Below, piece by piece: positions 17,274 to 25,634 of a stretch of 64,000 bases of DNA (positions within the stretch are counted from its first letter, which is position 1; each line of letters opens with the position of its first letter). The notes beneath the pieces were generated by a model. The model did no database searches. It saw only the letters and a list, made by a program, of their open reading frames with translations, and was not told the origin of the DNA. The stretch lies in the NCBI RefSeq assembly GCF_017599345.1, contig NZ_JAGFVL010000048.1:17061-81060 (forward strand), read 5' to 3'. This stretch comes from Gracilibacillus suaedae. GTDB taxonomy: Bacteria > Bacillota > Bacilli > Bacillales > Amphibacillaceae. A program made the translations under genes and the position numbers.

Positions 17274-20200
17274 TGCCGCAATGGACCAAAGAACAGGAAG
17301 AAGCGATCTATCAATCAGGGAAAAATATTCTGGTAGCAGCTGCCGCGGGATCAGGGAAAACGGCTGTACTTGTAGAACGAATCATTCAAAAATTATTAAA
17401 TAAAGAACAGCCAGTCGATATCGATACCTTGCTTGTCGTAACCTTTACCAATGCAGCGGCACAGGAAATGCGAAATCGGATTGGAGAAGCTATCGAGTCG
17501 GCTCTAGAGAATAATCCGACTTCTAATCATTTGAAAAAACAATTGTCATTATTACAGCATGCCGCAATTTCCACTCTCCATGCTTTTTGTATGGAGCTGG
17601 TGCGAAAGTATGCTTATCAAATTGACATTGATCCAAATTTCCGCATCGCAGACAGCATCGAAGCAGATTTAATTCGGCAAGATGTATTAGAGCAACTGTT
17701 TGAAGCATGGTACGGAGAGGCAGATGAAGCAGAGCAGGAAGCTTTTTTTGCTGTTGTGGATCGTTTCAGTAATGATCGAAATGATTTAGAAGTGGAATCG
17801 TTAATTTTAAAAATGTATGAATTCGCCATCCAGCACCCGAATCCGGATTACTGGTTGGATCAAATGGCGACCATTTATCAGGTAAATGATGAAATGACAG
17901 AGGCGGAGATTCCTTGGTTACAGTTATTGAAGCAAGAAGTAATCGATCAACTGGACGTAATGGAAGCATTGGCGGAACAAGCGCTTGATATTACCAGGGA
18001 AAGCGATGGACCTTACCATTATGCAGAAGCAATTGACGCCGACAAGGAAATGATCCAGCACGCTAAAGGTGCGATTAATATATCATGGGAAGAAGCACGT
18101 ACCATATTTGCTGGCGGGAAATTTAAAGCATTATCTCGTAAAAAAGTGGAATGTGGAGAAGACAAAAAAGATAAGGTGAAAGCAATTCGTGATCAAATCA
18201 AAAAAAGGTGGGGCAATATTGCCAAAGATTGGTTCACAAGAAGTTTAGTGGATCATCTTCGCGATATGCAGGAACTACACCCAACTATCGTCCAATTAAC
18301 GAAAATGATTAAACAGTTTAAGGCTGGCTATCAAGAAGCAAAGAAAGAAAAAGGACTTGTCGATTTTGCTGATTTAGAGCATTTTGCTTTAGATATTTTA
18401 TTAGAAGACAAAGAAAGTAACTCACCATCGTCTGTTGCATTAGACTTGCAACGGAAGTTTACAGAGGTAATGGTCGATGAATACCAGGATACCAATATTG
18501 TGCAGGAAACAATCTTGTCGCTAGTATCCAATCAAGAGGATGGCGGCAACATGTTTATGGTTGGTGATGTCAAACAAAGTATTTATCGCTTTAGACATGC
18601 CGAACCAACCCTTTTTATTGATAAATACAAACGATTTGCGACAGATGAGGATCCTGGATATCGAATTGATCTAGCACGAAATTTCCGTAGTCGAGAACAA
18701 GTATTAACGGCAGCAAATTATATTTTTAGACAGTTATTTGATCAAAAAGTCGGAGATATTGACTATGACGAGGATGCTGAATTAATTTATGGTAACAAAG
18801 ATTATGAAAATGTTCCTTTTCCAGATATTGATACCGAATTGCTTATCATTGATCAGGAATCCAATGACAATGATCGATCTGATGAAGATATTGAGAATGA
18901 AGAAGACTTAGAAAAGGCTCAACTGGAAGCACGGGCTTACGCTGCAAAGATTAAACAATGGATTGGTGCAAATGGTGATGCGCCGACAGAAATTATGGAT
19001 AAAGGTACTGGTCAGCCACGAAACGTAGCATACCGTGATATTGTTATTTTATTACGCTCTATGACATGGGCACCAACGATTATGGAAGAATTTAAGAAAC
19101 AGGGAATCCCTGTTTATGCTGAGCTTTCAACAGGATATCTTGAAGCAATCGAAATTCAAGTGATGATTAGCTTACTAAAGGTGATTGATAACCCAAGACA
19201 GGATATTCCACTTGCGTCTGTATTGAAATCACCAATGGTCGGGCTGGATGAAGATCAACTGGCGAAAATCCGTCTAGCTAAAAAAGGCGCAACTTACTAC
19301 GAAGCACTTAAAGAATACGTTAAAACAACGAATAATGAGACAATTGAGCATTTTATGGAACAGTTGAACCAGTGGCGCAAAGAAGCACGACAAGGAGCGT
19401 TGTCGCATTTAATCTGGGACATTTTTCAGGAAACAGGTTATTATGATTTTGTTGGTGGCATTCCTGGAGGACGCCAACGCCAAGCAAATTTACGCGCCTT
19501 ATATGACCGTGCTAAAAGTTATGAATCTACATCTTTCCGCGGATTATTTCGTTTCTTACGTTTTATCGAACGAATGGAAGAGAAAGGTGATGATTTAGGA
19601 GCGGCGAAAGCATTAGGAGAACAGGAAGATGTTGTCCGGATTATGACGATTCACAAGAGTAAAGGATTGGAATTCCCGTTAGTAATAGTCGGTGCAATGG
19701 ATAAGCAATTTAATCAACAAGATTTACGTGCAAAATATTTGTTACACAAAGAATTAGGTTTTGCAACGAAATATATTGATCCTGTCAAGCGGATTATGTA
19801 TCCGACATTAATCTATCATGGTATAAAGAAACAAATGCAACGAGAAATGCTAGCCGAGGAAATGCGCGTACTTTATGTTGCGTTAACACGTGCGAAAGAA
19901 AAAGTGGTGATGGTCGGCACGGTGGGATCATTAGCGAAGAAGAAAAAGAAATGGACAAATATTATCGCACACCAAGACTGGGTTCTTCCATCTTATTATC
20001 GTTTAGAATCGTTATCTTACCTAGACTGGGTAGGTGCCAGTTTAGTCCGTCATCAAAAAGGTGAGATATTAAGAGACGATGATCAACCGTTAAACATCCC
20101 AGAGGAAATAACGGAGGATGTTTCGGTCTGGAGGGTGGATCGTGTCCATCAAAGTGAATACCAGGACATTGATGAAACAAACCGTGAACAGATCGAAGCA

Positions 20201-20977
20201 TTAGAAACAGCCATTCACGGGTGGGAAGGTTTAGCACTTGCAGATCAGGATTTAGAGCAAAAAGTGGCCAATCATTTAGAATTTAAATATCCATACCAAG
20301 ATTCTATCTTTTACCGTGCAAAACAAACGGTAACAGAAATGAAACGACAGCATGAAATGATCGACAGTTATAGTGATCAGAAAATCATTGAACCTTTTCG
20401 TGCTCCAATCCGTAAAAGACCACGTTTTATGCAGAAAGAGCAGAAGTTGACACGTGCAGAAATTGGTACAGCAATGCATACCATCATGCAGCATTTACCA
20501 TTGAGAAATGATTGGACAGAAATATCGTTAGTGGAATTTATTGCTGAATTAGAAACAAAAGAAATGATCACAGCTGATGAGGCTAGTGTCATTGATACCG
20601 AGGCAATACTAACCTTTCTTCATACCGATATCGGAAAGAGATTGGTGGAAGCAGATCAAGTGGAAAGAGAAATTCCGTTCAGTTTAACCTTGCCAGCACA
20701 AGAAGTATATCCACAGTGGAAGGAAGAGCATCAAGAACGAATTTTTTTGCAAGGTGTGATTGATTGTGTCATCAAAACAGATCATGGTCTGGTTCTATTG
20801 GATTATAAAACAGATCAGATTCATGAGGAGATCAGTCCGCAAGTAGAAGAAAAACTAAAAAACCGATATCTAATCCAAATTGATCTTTATGCAAAAGCAC
20901 TTGAACGGATTTGGAAACAACCAGTTATTGAAAAATATTTATATTTCTTTGATAAAAGTATACTCGTAAAGGTGTAG
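17273..20977 (+). CDS. addA: ATP-dependent helicase/nuclease subunit AddA
   Basis: UvrD/Rep-type 3'-5' helicase-nuclease that drives AddAB along broken DNA and feeds recombination. The 1234-residue protein has Walker A AAAGSGKTAV (about 23-32), TFTNAAAQEM (motif Ia), VDEYQDTN (motif II), GDVKQSIYRFR (motif III), RIMTIHKSKGLEFP (motif V), YVALTRAKEKV (motif VI) and the C-terminal RecB nuclease motif LVLLDYKTDQ near 1187. All helicase and nuclease residues are present. Its ATG overlaps the addB stop by one base. In B. subtilis sbcD-sbcC follow; here the gerP cluster follows directly in the opposite direction. Confidence 0.97.
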   Translation: MPQWTKEQEEAIYQSGKNILVAAAAGSGKTAVLVERIIQKLLNKEQPVDIDTLLVVTFTNAAAQEMRNRIGEAIESALENNPTSNHLKKQLSLLQHAAISTLHAFCMELVRKYAYQIDIDPNFRIADSIEADLIRQDVLEQLFEAWYGEADEAEQEAFFAVVDRFSNDRNDLEVESLILKMYEFAIQHPNPDYWLDQMATIYQVNDEMTEAEIPWLQLLKQEVIDQLDVMEALAEQALDITRESDGPYHYAEAIDADKEMIQHAKGAINISWEEARTIFAGGKFKALSRKKVECGEDKKDKVKAIRDQIKKRWGNIAKDWFTRSLVDHLRDMQELHPTIVQLTKMIKQFKAGYQEAKKEKGLVDFADLEHFALDILLEDKESNSPSSVALDLQRKFTEVMVDEYQDTNIVQETILSLVSNQEDGGNMFMVGDVKQSIYRFRHAEPTLFIDKYKRFATDEDPGYRIDLARNFRSREQVLTAANYIFRQLFDQKVGDIDYDEDAELIYGNKDYENVPFPDIDTELLIIDQESNDNDRSDEDIENEEDLEKAQLEARAYAAKIKQWIGANGDAPTEIMDKGTGQPRNVAYRDIVILLRSMTWAPTIMEEFKKQGIPVYAELSTGYLEAIEIQVMISLLKVIDNPRQDIPLASVLKSPMVGLDEDQLAKIRLAKKGATYYEALKEYVKTTNNETIEHFMEQLNQWRKEARQGALSHLIWDIFQETGYYDFVGGIPGGRQRQANLRALYDRAKSYESTSFRGLFRFLRFIERMEEKGDDLGAAKALGEQEDVVRIMTIHKSKGLEFPLVIVGAMDKQFNQQDLRAKYLLHKELGFATKYIDPVKRIMYPTLIYHGIKKQMQREMLAEEMRVLYVALTRAKEKVVMVGTVGSLAKKKKKWTNIIAHQDWVLPSYYRLESLSYLDWVGASLVRHQKGEILRDDDQPLNIPEEITEDVSVWRVDRVHQSEYQDIDETNREQIEALETAIHGWEGLALADQDLEQKVANHLEFKYPYQDSIFYRAKQTVTEMKRQHEMIDSYSDQKIIEPFRAPIRKRPRFMQKEQKLTRAEIGTAMHTIMQHLPLRNDWTEISLVEFIAELETKEMITADEASVIDTEAILTFLHTDIGKRLVEADQVEREIPFSLTLPAQEVYPQWKEEHQERIFLQGVIDCVIKTDHGLVLLDYKTDQIHEEISPQVEEKLKNRYLIQIDLYAKALERIWKQPVIEKYLYFFDKSILVKV

Positions 20978-21003
20978 CATAAGGAGTAGCAAGCTCCTTA
21001 TGC
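20978..21003. terminator. Hairpin between addA and gerPF
   Basis: Perfect inverted repeat GCATAAGGAG ... CTCCTTATGC with a 6-nt loop, right after the addA stop and overlapping the gerPF stop codon. It can serve both converging operons, though neither side has a long T-run. Confidence 0.6.
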
Positions 21004-21225
21004 ATTTCCACCAACGATTTGATCGACTGCGTCTGGATCAATGGCATTGGTAATATTAAATCCAGTATTTGTGTTTAAGAAATCACCGGTATTATTGGCG
21101 CCAGCACCAGTAGCCGATTTATCAGCACTTTTTGGTGCTAAATAAAAGCTGTCACCAAAATTGATTACACCACCGCCGACACTATTAATTTTGATTGGAC
21201 CTACAATCGAAGGCAAAACTATCAC
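20998..21225 (-). CDS. gerPF: Spore germination protein GerPF
   Basis: Small spore-coat protein needed for germinants to pass through the coat to their receptors. The 72-75 residue product matches GerPF/GerPA type proteins: LPSIVGPIKINSVGGGVINFGD at the start, then a Ser/Gly-rich centre and the conserved NTGF...D.D.VDQ end. The start may be GTG 21225 or TTG 21216, with AAAGG upstream; no ATG is available. It is the last gene of the gerPABCDEF cluster, expressed from the SigK-type promoter at 22880-22906. Confidence 0.88.
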   Translation of the reverse strand: MIVLPSIVGPIKINSVGGGVINFGDSFYLAPKSADKSATGAGANNTGDFLNTNTGFNITNAIDPDAVDQIVGGNA

Positions 21226-21265
21226 AACCTTTCTATTTGGCGCTACGTAAATTTAAAAATTATCC

Positions 21266-21655
21266 TTAATTCTCCTCTTCAATTTCATTCTTTAAAATCC
21301 TAATATGTTTTAGCCTAGCAAGTGAATTAATTTTCTTACTGCTTCCTAATTGCGTAATGGCGGACGTTGATATTGCTGTAACATCAATGTTAGAAACATA
21401 AATATTCCGATTATGATGGCAATGATTACCGACTACAATTTCAGGATCAGGAATCGATTGGATCGTGGTGTTGAAGATTCGATATTGGTTTAATTCAAAT
21501 CCTTTATCAGAGGATATGCCTCCTTCTTTTTGTACCGCGAGAACATCTGCTTGAGGTTCTATCTCTTTCGTATCACCAATTTGAAATAAAGAACTATGGG
21601 ATATACTGTTTATTTTTGCTTGCTTAACATTAGTCGTTCGTGGCATCATGATCAA
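21266..21655 (-). CDS. gerPE: Spore germination protein GerPE
   Basis: Spore-coat protein of the GerP complex that controls coat permeability to germinants. The 129-residue product begins MIMMPRTTNVKQAKINSISHSSLFQIGDTKEIEP, which shows the shared GerP pattern xxSxxxxxxIGDxxxI, followed by the GerPE-specific part. TTG 21655 follows GAGG by six bases, and ATG 21649 and 21646 are alternatives. The start lies within the end of gerPD (26-nt overlap), so the two are coupled. Confidence 0.88.
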   Translation of the reverse strand: MIMMPRTTNVKQAKINSISHSSLFQIGDTKEIEPQADVLAVQKEGGISSDKGFELNQYRIFNTTIQSIPDPEIVVGNHCHHNRNIYVSNIDVTAISTSAITQLGSSKKINSLARLKHIRILKNEIEEEN

Positions 21656-21836
21656 TTATTTCCTCTTCTCTGTTATTAATAGCAGCACCAACAATAAAAG
21701 ATTCAGGAGGTGTGTCAAAAAGCGAGGATAGTTGTATTTCATGACTGTCACCGACAATAAAGAGAGAGGAACTTGAAACACCGACAACCGATATGTTTCC
21801 GACGCCTAAGTTCCAATTATTCACGGTATAATACAT
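21630..21836 (-). CDS. gerPD: Spore germination protein GerPD
   Basis: A 68-residue member of the GerP set: MYYTVNNWNLGVGNISVVGVSSSSLFIVGDSHEIQL shows the GerPD start and the SSSLFIVGD core shared by the small GerP proteins. It acts in the spore coat, apparently in the assembly that lets germinants in. It lies 6 nt after gerPC and overlaps gerPE by 26 nt. Order and size fit the canonical cluster. Confidence 0.88.
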   Translation of the reverse strand: MYYTVNNWNLGVGNISVVGVSSSSLFIVGDSHEIQLSSLFDTPPESFIVGAAINNREEEIIDHDATND

Positions 21837-21842
21837 GACGAT

Positions 21843-22382
21843 TTACTCCTTTTGCTTGTTTTCGAACCATTTTCTAAGACCTATTTGAAATTCATTTTTC
21901 ACATTAGAAAGTATATGCTGATTCATTTGTTCAGGAGGAACATTGGCTTGTTGATAGTGAGCAATTCTGCTGGAAATTTGCTGTTTGATATCGTCTAATA
22001 ATGTTTGCCGATAGCCTGAATCTAACGGATAGTGATATTGCTGTTCCAATGATTGTAAATAGCCAGGTAATTCTTGGTCAACATACTGTTCTAATGCCTG
22101 GTGTACAGGTGGTAATGGTCCACCGTTATGATCAGGTATAGAAAATTCATCCATAGACTGTAAATCTTCAGGGGTTACCCCGATATGAAGTGTTCCGTCC
22201 AAGCGTTCAATTTTTAATTGATCAAAATGGTATTCTAACTTTTCAATCGTTGTATTTTTATTAGGAGATTTTTGTTGTTCTAATTGTTGGATACGATTCT
22301 CTAAGGAGTTGATGTGATTATATAATTGTTGGACTTGCTGTTGTAATTGGGTAATATAATATACCATCATCTGATAATCCAT
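21843..22382 (-). CDS. gerPC: Spore germination protein GerPC
   Basis: The large member of the cluster (179 residues). An N-terminal coiled coil rich in Gln and Leu (about 7-35: ITQLQQQVQQLYNHINSLE) is followed by an alpha/beta C-terminal domain. GerPC is needed for the GerP proteins to work in coat permeability, and the coiled coil fits a scaffold role. The start ATG at 22382 lies 24 nt after gerPB. The Gln-rich content is ordinary for the family. Confidence 0.9.
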   Translation of the reverse strand: MDYQMMVYYITQLQQQVQQLYNHINSLENRIQQLEQQKSPNKNTTIEKLEYHFDQLKIERLDGTLHIGVTPEDLQSMDEFSIPDHNGGPLPPVHQALEQYVDQELPGYLQSLEQQYHYPLDSGYRQTLLDDIKQQISSRIAHYQQANVPPEQMNQHILSNVKNEFQIGLRKWFENKQKE

Positions 22383-22406
22383 CAGAAATCACTCCTTACG
22401 AGAATA

Positions 22407-22613
22407 TTAATAAGGTGATAAAGGGACTAATGGTGGTTCTGTTACACCTTGTGGAACTGCTTCTTCTGCAGGTTCTTCAAATTCACCTGTATTGTATAAT
22501 TGAGATACTGCTTGCATTTTTCCGGTACTGCCAATTTGTAAAACGGACGAATTCGTAACACTTCCAACTTTTAAAAAATGAATATAGATCGATTGGTTTA
22601 CTGTTAAATTCAC
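22407..22613 (-). CDS. gerPB: Spore germination protein GerPB
   Basis: A 68-residue spore-coat protein: MNLTVNQSIYIHFLKVGSVTNSSVLQIGSTGKMQAVSQLYNTG carries the GerPB signature, with the SSVLQIGS core. The C-terminus is acidic, then proline-rich (EPPLVPLSPY). It lies 11 nt after gerPA in the same transcript. Small GerP proteins share this core and probably assemble together in the inner coat. Confidence 0.88.
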   Translation of the reverse strand: MNLTVNQSIYIHFLKVGSVTNSSVLQIGSTGKMQAVSQLYNTGEFEEPAEEAVPQGVTEPPLVPLSPY

Positions 22614-22624
22614 ATGATCACCTA

Positions 22625-22843
22625 CTAAATTCCCGATATATTTTGATCAAATTCGTCATTGTCTACCATTGTTGTCTGCGCATTTTGCAGTTGTACACGT
22701 ATGCCGTCCCCTGTATTAAAGGAACCACCACCAGCGAAGGTTTTGGATAGTGTATATGGATGCACTTTGTAAATATCACCAATATGAAAAATGCTGGAAT
22801 TACCAATGTTGATCACTTTTACAGCACCAACAATTGCGGGCAT
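22625..22843 (-). CDS. gerPA: Spore germination protein GerPA
   Basis: First gene of the gerP cluster. The 72-residue product (MPAIVGAVKVINIGNSSIFHIGD start and KTFAGGGSFNTGDG centre) matches GerPA closely in pattern. It acts in the spore coat to allow passage of nutrient germinants. An ATG at 22852 is in frame, but ATG 22843 gives the universal MPAIVG start and has AGGA eight bases upstream. A SigK-type promoter sits 37-63 nt upstream, consistent with mother-cell expression late in sporulation. Confidence 0.9.
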   Translation of the reverse strand: MPAIVGAVKVINIGNSSIFHIGDIYKVHPYTLSKTFAGGGSFNTGDGIRVQLQNAQTTMVDNDEFDQNISGI

Positions 22844-22879
22844 AGACATCATCCTAACGTTGATACATTATTCCATAAT

Positions 22880-22906
22880 TATTTTATGAATTTTTCAACA
22901 GTTTGT
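22880..22906 (-). promoter_or_regulatory. SigK-type promoter for gerP operon
   Basis: On the minus strand AC (-35, complement of 22905-22906), 16-bp spacer, CATAAAATA (-10, complement of 22880-22888). This matches the mother-cell SigK consensus (AC, 16-17 bp, CATAnnnTA). SigK control of gerP is established in Bacillus. Confidence 0.65.
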
Positions 22907-22999
22907 GAAAATAGTCTACCGTTTTCCTGATAATGCTAGTTTATTTTTACTGAATAAAGTAAAATGAATGCAGATAGTAAGTAGGGAGAGTGGAAAATT

Positions 23000-24178
23000 G
23001 TGAATAATGCAACGCCATTAGCAGATTCAAAAAGATTACCATGGATTGATACTGCAAGAGGATTTGCGATCTTTGGTATTTTTATGGTGAATTTACCAAC
23101 CTTTCATGCACCGTATATGATTTATGGCAATGGTATCAACTTTTGGGGAACAGGTGAACCGGGATTTTGGCAAATGATTATCGATATATTTTTTCAAGCG
23201 AGTTTTTATTCCTTATTTTCTTTTTTATTTGGTTTTGGCATGCAAATCATTTATGAAAATTTACATGCAAATAATGTGCAAGCACCTCAAAAATGGATGG
23301 TCAGGCGTTTGTTCATCTTGCTTGGATTTGGTCTGATTCATGCATTTTTAATTTGGTACGGTGATATTCTCATTACATATGCAGTTACCGGATTTTTGTT
23401 ACTATTATTTTTGAATCGTAAAAATGTTACATTAGTCGTCTGGAGTATCTGTCTTTTACTAATTCCGACGCTTATGTTGACCGGTTTGTTATTTTTAGCA
23501 AGTTTAATAGAAGATATCAATAATTTAACCGATTCGGCAGCTATTGAAAGTGCATTTCAGCATTATGGGCAAGGCAGTTGGGGCGAGATATTAACACAAA
23601 ATGCTAATGATTGGCTTTATGGTAATAATCTATTTACTTTCATTTTGGGATTGTTAAATATTTTGCCGATATTTTTAATAGGTTTACTTTTTGCCCGAAA
23701 AAAATGGCTGCATGATCTACAAGAACATAAAAAAACATTGTGGAAATGGTGGATTTTCTCCTTGATTTTGTTTGTGGTGTTCAAGGCTGGACCATATGCA
23801 TTTGGAAATCCATTTTGGTTTTCAAGATTACAAGATACAATTGGTGGTAGTGCTTCGGCGATTTTTTACGTCATTACGATTGCCTTTCTTTTTGATAAAT
23901 TCACTAAGGTTTTCAAAATGATTGGTTATGTCGGTAAAATGGCACTATCTAATTATATTCTGCAATCGATTATCGGTGTATTTGTATTTTATTCGATTGG
24001 ATTTGGACTATATGGTCAGCTGACCCCTTTTCAAACGATATTAATCGCATTTATCGTTTATCCGCTCCAAATGATACTCAGTTGTTTATGGTTGATAAAA
24101 TATAAACGCGGCCCACTGGAATGGGTATGGAGAAGTCTGATTTATCAGCAAAAGCTTCCAAATCGGCGTAACCATTAA
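23000..24178 (+). CDS. DUF418 family membrane protein (YeiB-like)
   Basis: A 392-residue polytopic membrane protein of the DUF418/YeiB family, with about ten hydrophobic segments. The N-terminal RLPWIDTARGFAIFGIFMVN (about 12-31) is the family hallmark, FGFGMQ and RRLFILLGFGLIHAFLIWYGDIL (about 95-117) form the second conserved block, and the C-terminal GYVGKMALSNYILQSIIG is the DUF418 domain. It is related to acyltransferase-3-like proteins; the substrate is unknown. The start is GTG. It is divergent from the gerP operon, and the next gene is yisL. Confidence 0.85.
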   Translation: MNNATPLADSKRLPWIDTARGFAIFGIFMVNLPTFHAPYMIYGNGINFWGTGEPGFWQMIIDIFFQASFYSLFSFLFGFGMQIIYENLHANNVQAPQKWMVRRLFILLGFGLIHAFLIWYGDILITYAVTGFLLLLFLNRKNVTLVVWSICLLLIPTLMLTGLLFLASLIEDINNLTDSAAIESAFQHYGQGSWGEILTQNANDWLYGNNLFTFILGLLNILPIFLIGLLFARKKWLHDLQEHKKTLWKWWIFSLILFVVFKAGPYAFGNPFWFSRLQDTIGGSASAIFYVITIAFLFDKFTKVFKMIGYVGKMALSNYILQSIIGVFVFYSIGFGLYGQLTPFQTILIAFIVYPLQMILSCLWLIKYKRGPLEWVWRSLIYQQKLPNRRNH

Positions 24179-24293
24179 AAATCATAAAGAGATATTCTTT
24201 TACAATACAGTGAAAGATGTTCTTGATAAATGAAATCTGTGACATTTCATGATATGATACATTCATGAGAATATAATTGGGGGTGCACTTAAG

Positions 24294-24674
24294 ATGACAC
24301 ATATGCACATAACAGCATGGGTAGTAGGACTAATTCTTCTATTGGTATCCTATGCAATGTACAAAAATGGAAACAAGTCCGGAAAAATGTTACATATGAT
24401 CTTACGGTTAGTTTATTTATTGATTATTATCACTGGTTTCTTATTATTTATCAATAATACCGGTGTATATACAAATTCAGCCGGCATACTAGGTGAAGTA
24501 ATAGTCAAAATAATTGCTGGAATTTGGGTAATCGGTGCAATGGAAATGGTTTTAATCAGGGCAAGCAAAGTAAAACCTACTAAAAGTGCTTGGATTCAAC
24601 TCATTATTGCCTTTTTAATCGTACTTATTCTAGGTTTTGGCAGACTGCCATTTGGAGTACAATTTATGGGGTAA
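24294..24674 (+). CDS. yisL: YisL family (UPF0344) membrane protein
   Basis: A 126-residue protein with four transmembrane helices and the YisL start MTHMHITAWVVGLILLLVSY. The function of UPF0344 is unknown. The position between gerP and an asparagine synthetase gene matches B. subtilis (gerP - yisL - yisN - asnO), which supports the name. The ATG follows TTGGGGGTG. A strong terminator follows the stop by 6 nt, so the gene is the end of its transcript. Confidence 0.88.
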   Translation: MTHMHITAWVVGLILLLVSYAMYKNGNKSGKMLHMILRLVYLLIIITGFLLFINNTGVYTNSAGILGEVIVKIIAGIWVIGAMEMVLIRASKVKPTKSAWIQLIIAFLIVLILGFGRLPFGVQFMG

Positions 24675-24680
24675 ATTCGG

Positions 24681-24710
24681 TCACGGAGATAATTCCGTGA
24701 TCTTTTTTTA
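24681..24710 (+). terminator. Intrinsic terminator after yisL
   Basis: Perfect 7-bp stem TCACGGA-GATAAT-TCCGTGA followed by TCTTTTTTTATT. Confidence 0.88.
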
Positions 24711-24772
24711 TTGTCTAGGAAATGATAAATTTTTTGGATGTGGATAACATGTAGGCAACCTGTTTAGCCACG

Positions 24773-24972
24773 TCCAGCTTCGAGCGCCCAAAAACTAGGC
24801 GACTTCACGAATCGCCCTACGATAAAGAAGACTTGCCGATTGGTTAAACCAGAGGCTTAGTCGCACTTATACCTTTAGGTGAAAGTCATCATCGGTTCGC
24901 TTTTCTCAGTGATTGCTTTATCTCAGTTGATTCTGAAGCCGCTACGTTTTTAAGCGGGCGCTCTGCGCTTTT
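24773..24972. repeat. Dispersed repeat R1, copy b (full length)
   Basis: Terminal inverted repeat GAGCGCCC (24782-24789) and GGGCGCTC (24956-24963). It shares the GACTTCACGAATCGCCCTAC and GTCATCATCGGTTCG blocks with copy a at 7812-7955. About 55 extra bases (starting after CCCTACGATAA) are absent from copy a, which is therefore an internal deletion or a shorter subtype. Confidence 0.75.
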
Positions 24973-25082
24973 ATTCCTTGTAAGGAAAGTATATAAACAT
25001 TGGTATCCCACTTTTTTTAGAGATGTCAATGCTATATTTTAGTGCTTTTATGGGATAATAATCCAAGTTTTTAGCTCTGACA

Positions 25083-25285
25083 TGTGTTGTAGAGCAGATC
25101 TTATGGGAATTGTTTGACCTGAAGATCCACTTTTTTGAGCGGGTTTTGCTCAAAAAAGTTAGCTGAAGGTTAAACCCCACGGAAAGGGAAGTGGGCAGCC
25201 GGAGTGGTGGTCAAGTTGTTCAAATATTTCTTAATTACTACCCAAGTAATAATGAACCGGCGGGGGTTGCCGGTTTTTCTTATTT
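25083..25285. repeat. Dispersed repeat R2, copy a
   Basis: Core: TTGTAGAGCAG, GAAGATCCACTTTTT, the hairpin TTTTTTGAGCGGGTTTTGCTCAAAAAAG (shown here only as 25127-25155), AAACCCCACGGAAAGGGAAG, TGGGCAGCCGGAGT, and a closing terminator-like hairpin ACCGGC...GCCGGTTTTTCTT. The same blocks, in the same order, occur at 30030-30278 and inverted at 52168-52420. Confidence 0.75.
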
Positions 25286-25311
25286 CGCGTGAAGTGGAAT
25301 TATTTTTTGGT

Positions 25312-25491
25312 GGACATTTAGTACGTTATTTTTTAGAATAATGCCGATTTATCGATGTGTGCGGACATATGATCACTTATTTGTTGAAATAAGTGTGAAT
25401 TTTACGTTATTTGTGCTGAGTAACGGAATAGATGTCCGCGGCAATCAAAAAAACACCTCTTTTGTCACTGTTTAAGGAACGAATGTCCGGT
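25312..25491. repeat. Dispersed repeat R4, copy a (GGACAT foldback)
   Basis: Two forward motifs (GGACATTTAGTACGTTATT at 25314 and GCGGACATATGATCACTTAT at 25361) are followed by two reverse motifs (AACGGAATAGATGTCCGC near 25423 and GGAACGAATGTCCGG near 25476). The same forward-forward-reverse-reverse layout is found at 41766-41951. Confidence 0.65.
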
Positions 25492-25634
25492 TCCACCTCA
25501 AACATAAGGTACTAGCTTAGGTGTCGGTTGCGATTGTTGCGGTCGTTTTAATTCGTATCTCTTGTTCATTTTCTTTCTTTTGCTGCATACATTAATAAGA
25601 GCTACTATGATAGGGAAAGGTGTGTCATTACAGT

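Noticed and set aside
24971..25180. Frame of 69 codons (minus strand) similar to frames at 29946-30155 and 52272-52571
   Set aside because: All three share a start like MGFxLQLTF followed by a KKWIFRPN-type segment, but only because they cross copies of repeat R2; they diverge outside it and have no ribosome binding sites.
25312..25491. CRISPR array
   Set aside because: The GCGGACAT motifs are only four per locus, occur in both directions and have no uniform spacers, so they form a foldback repeat and not a CRISPR.
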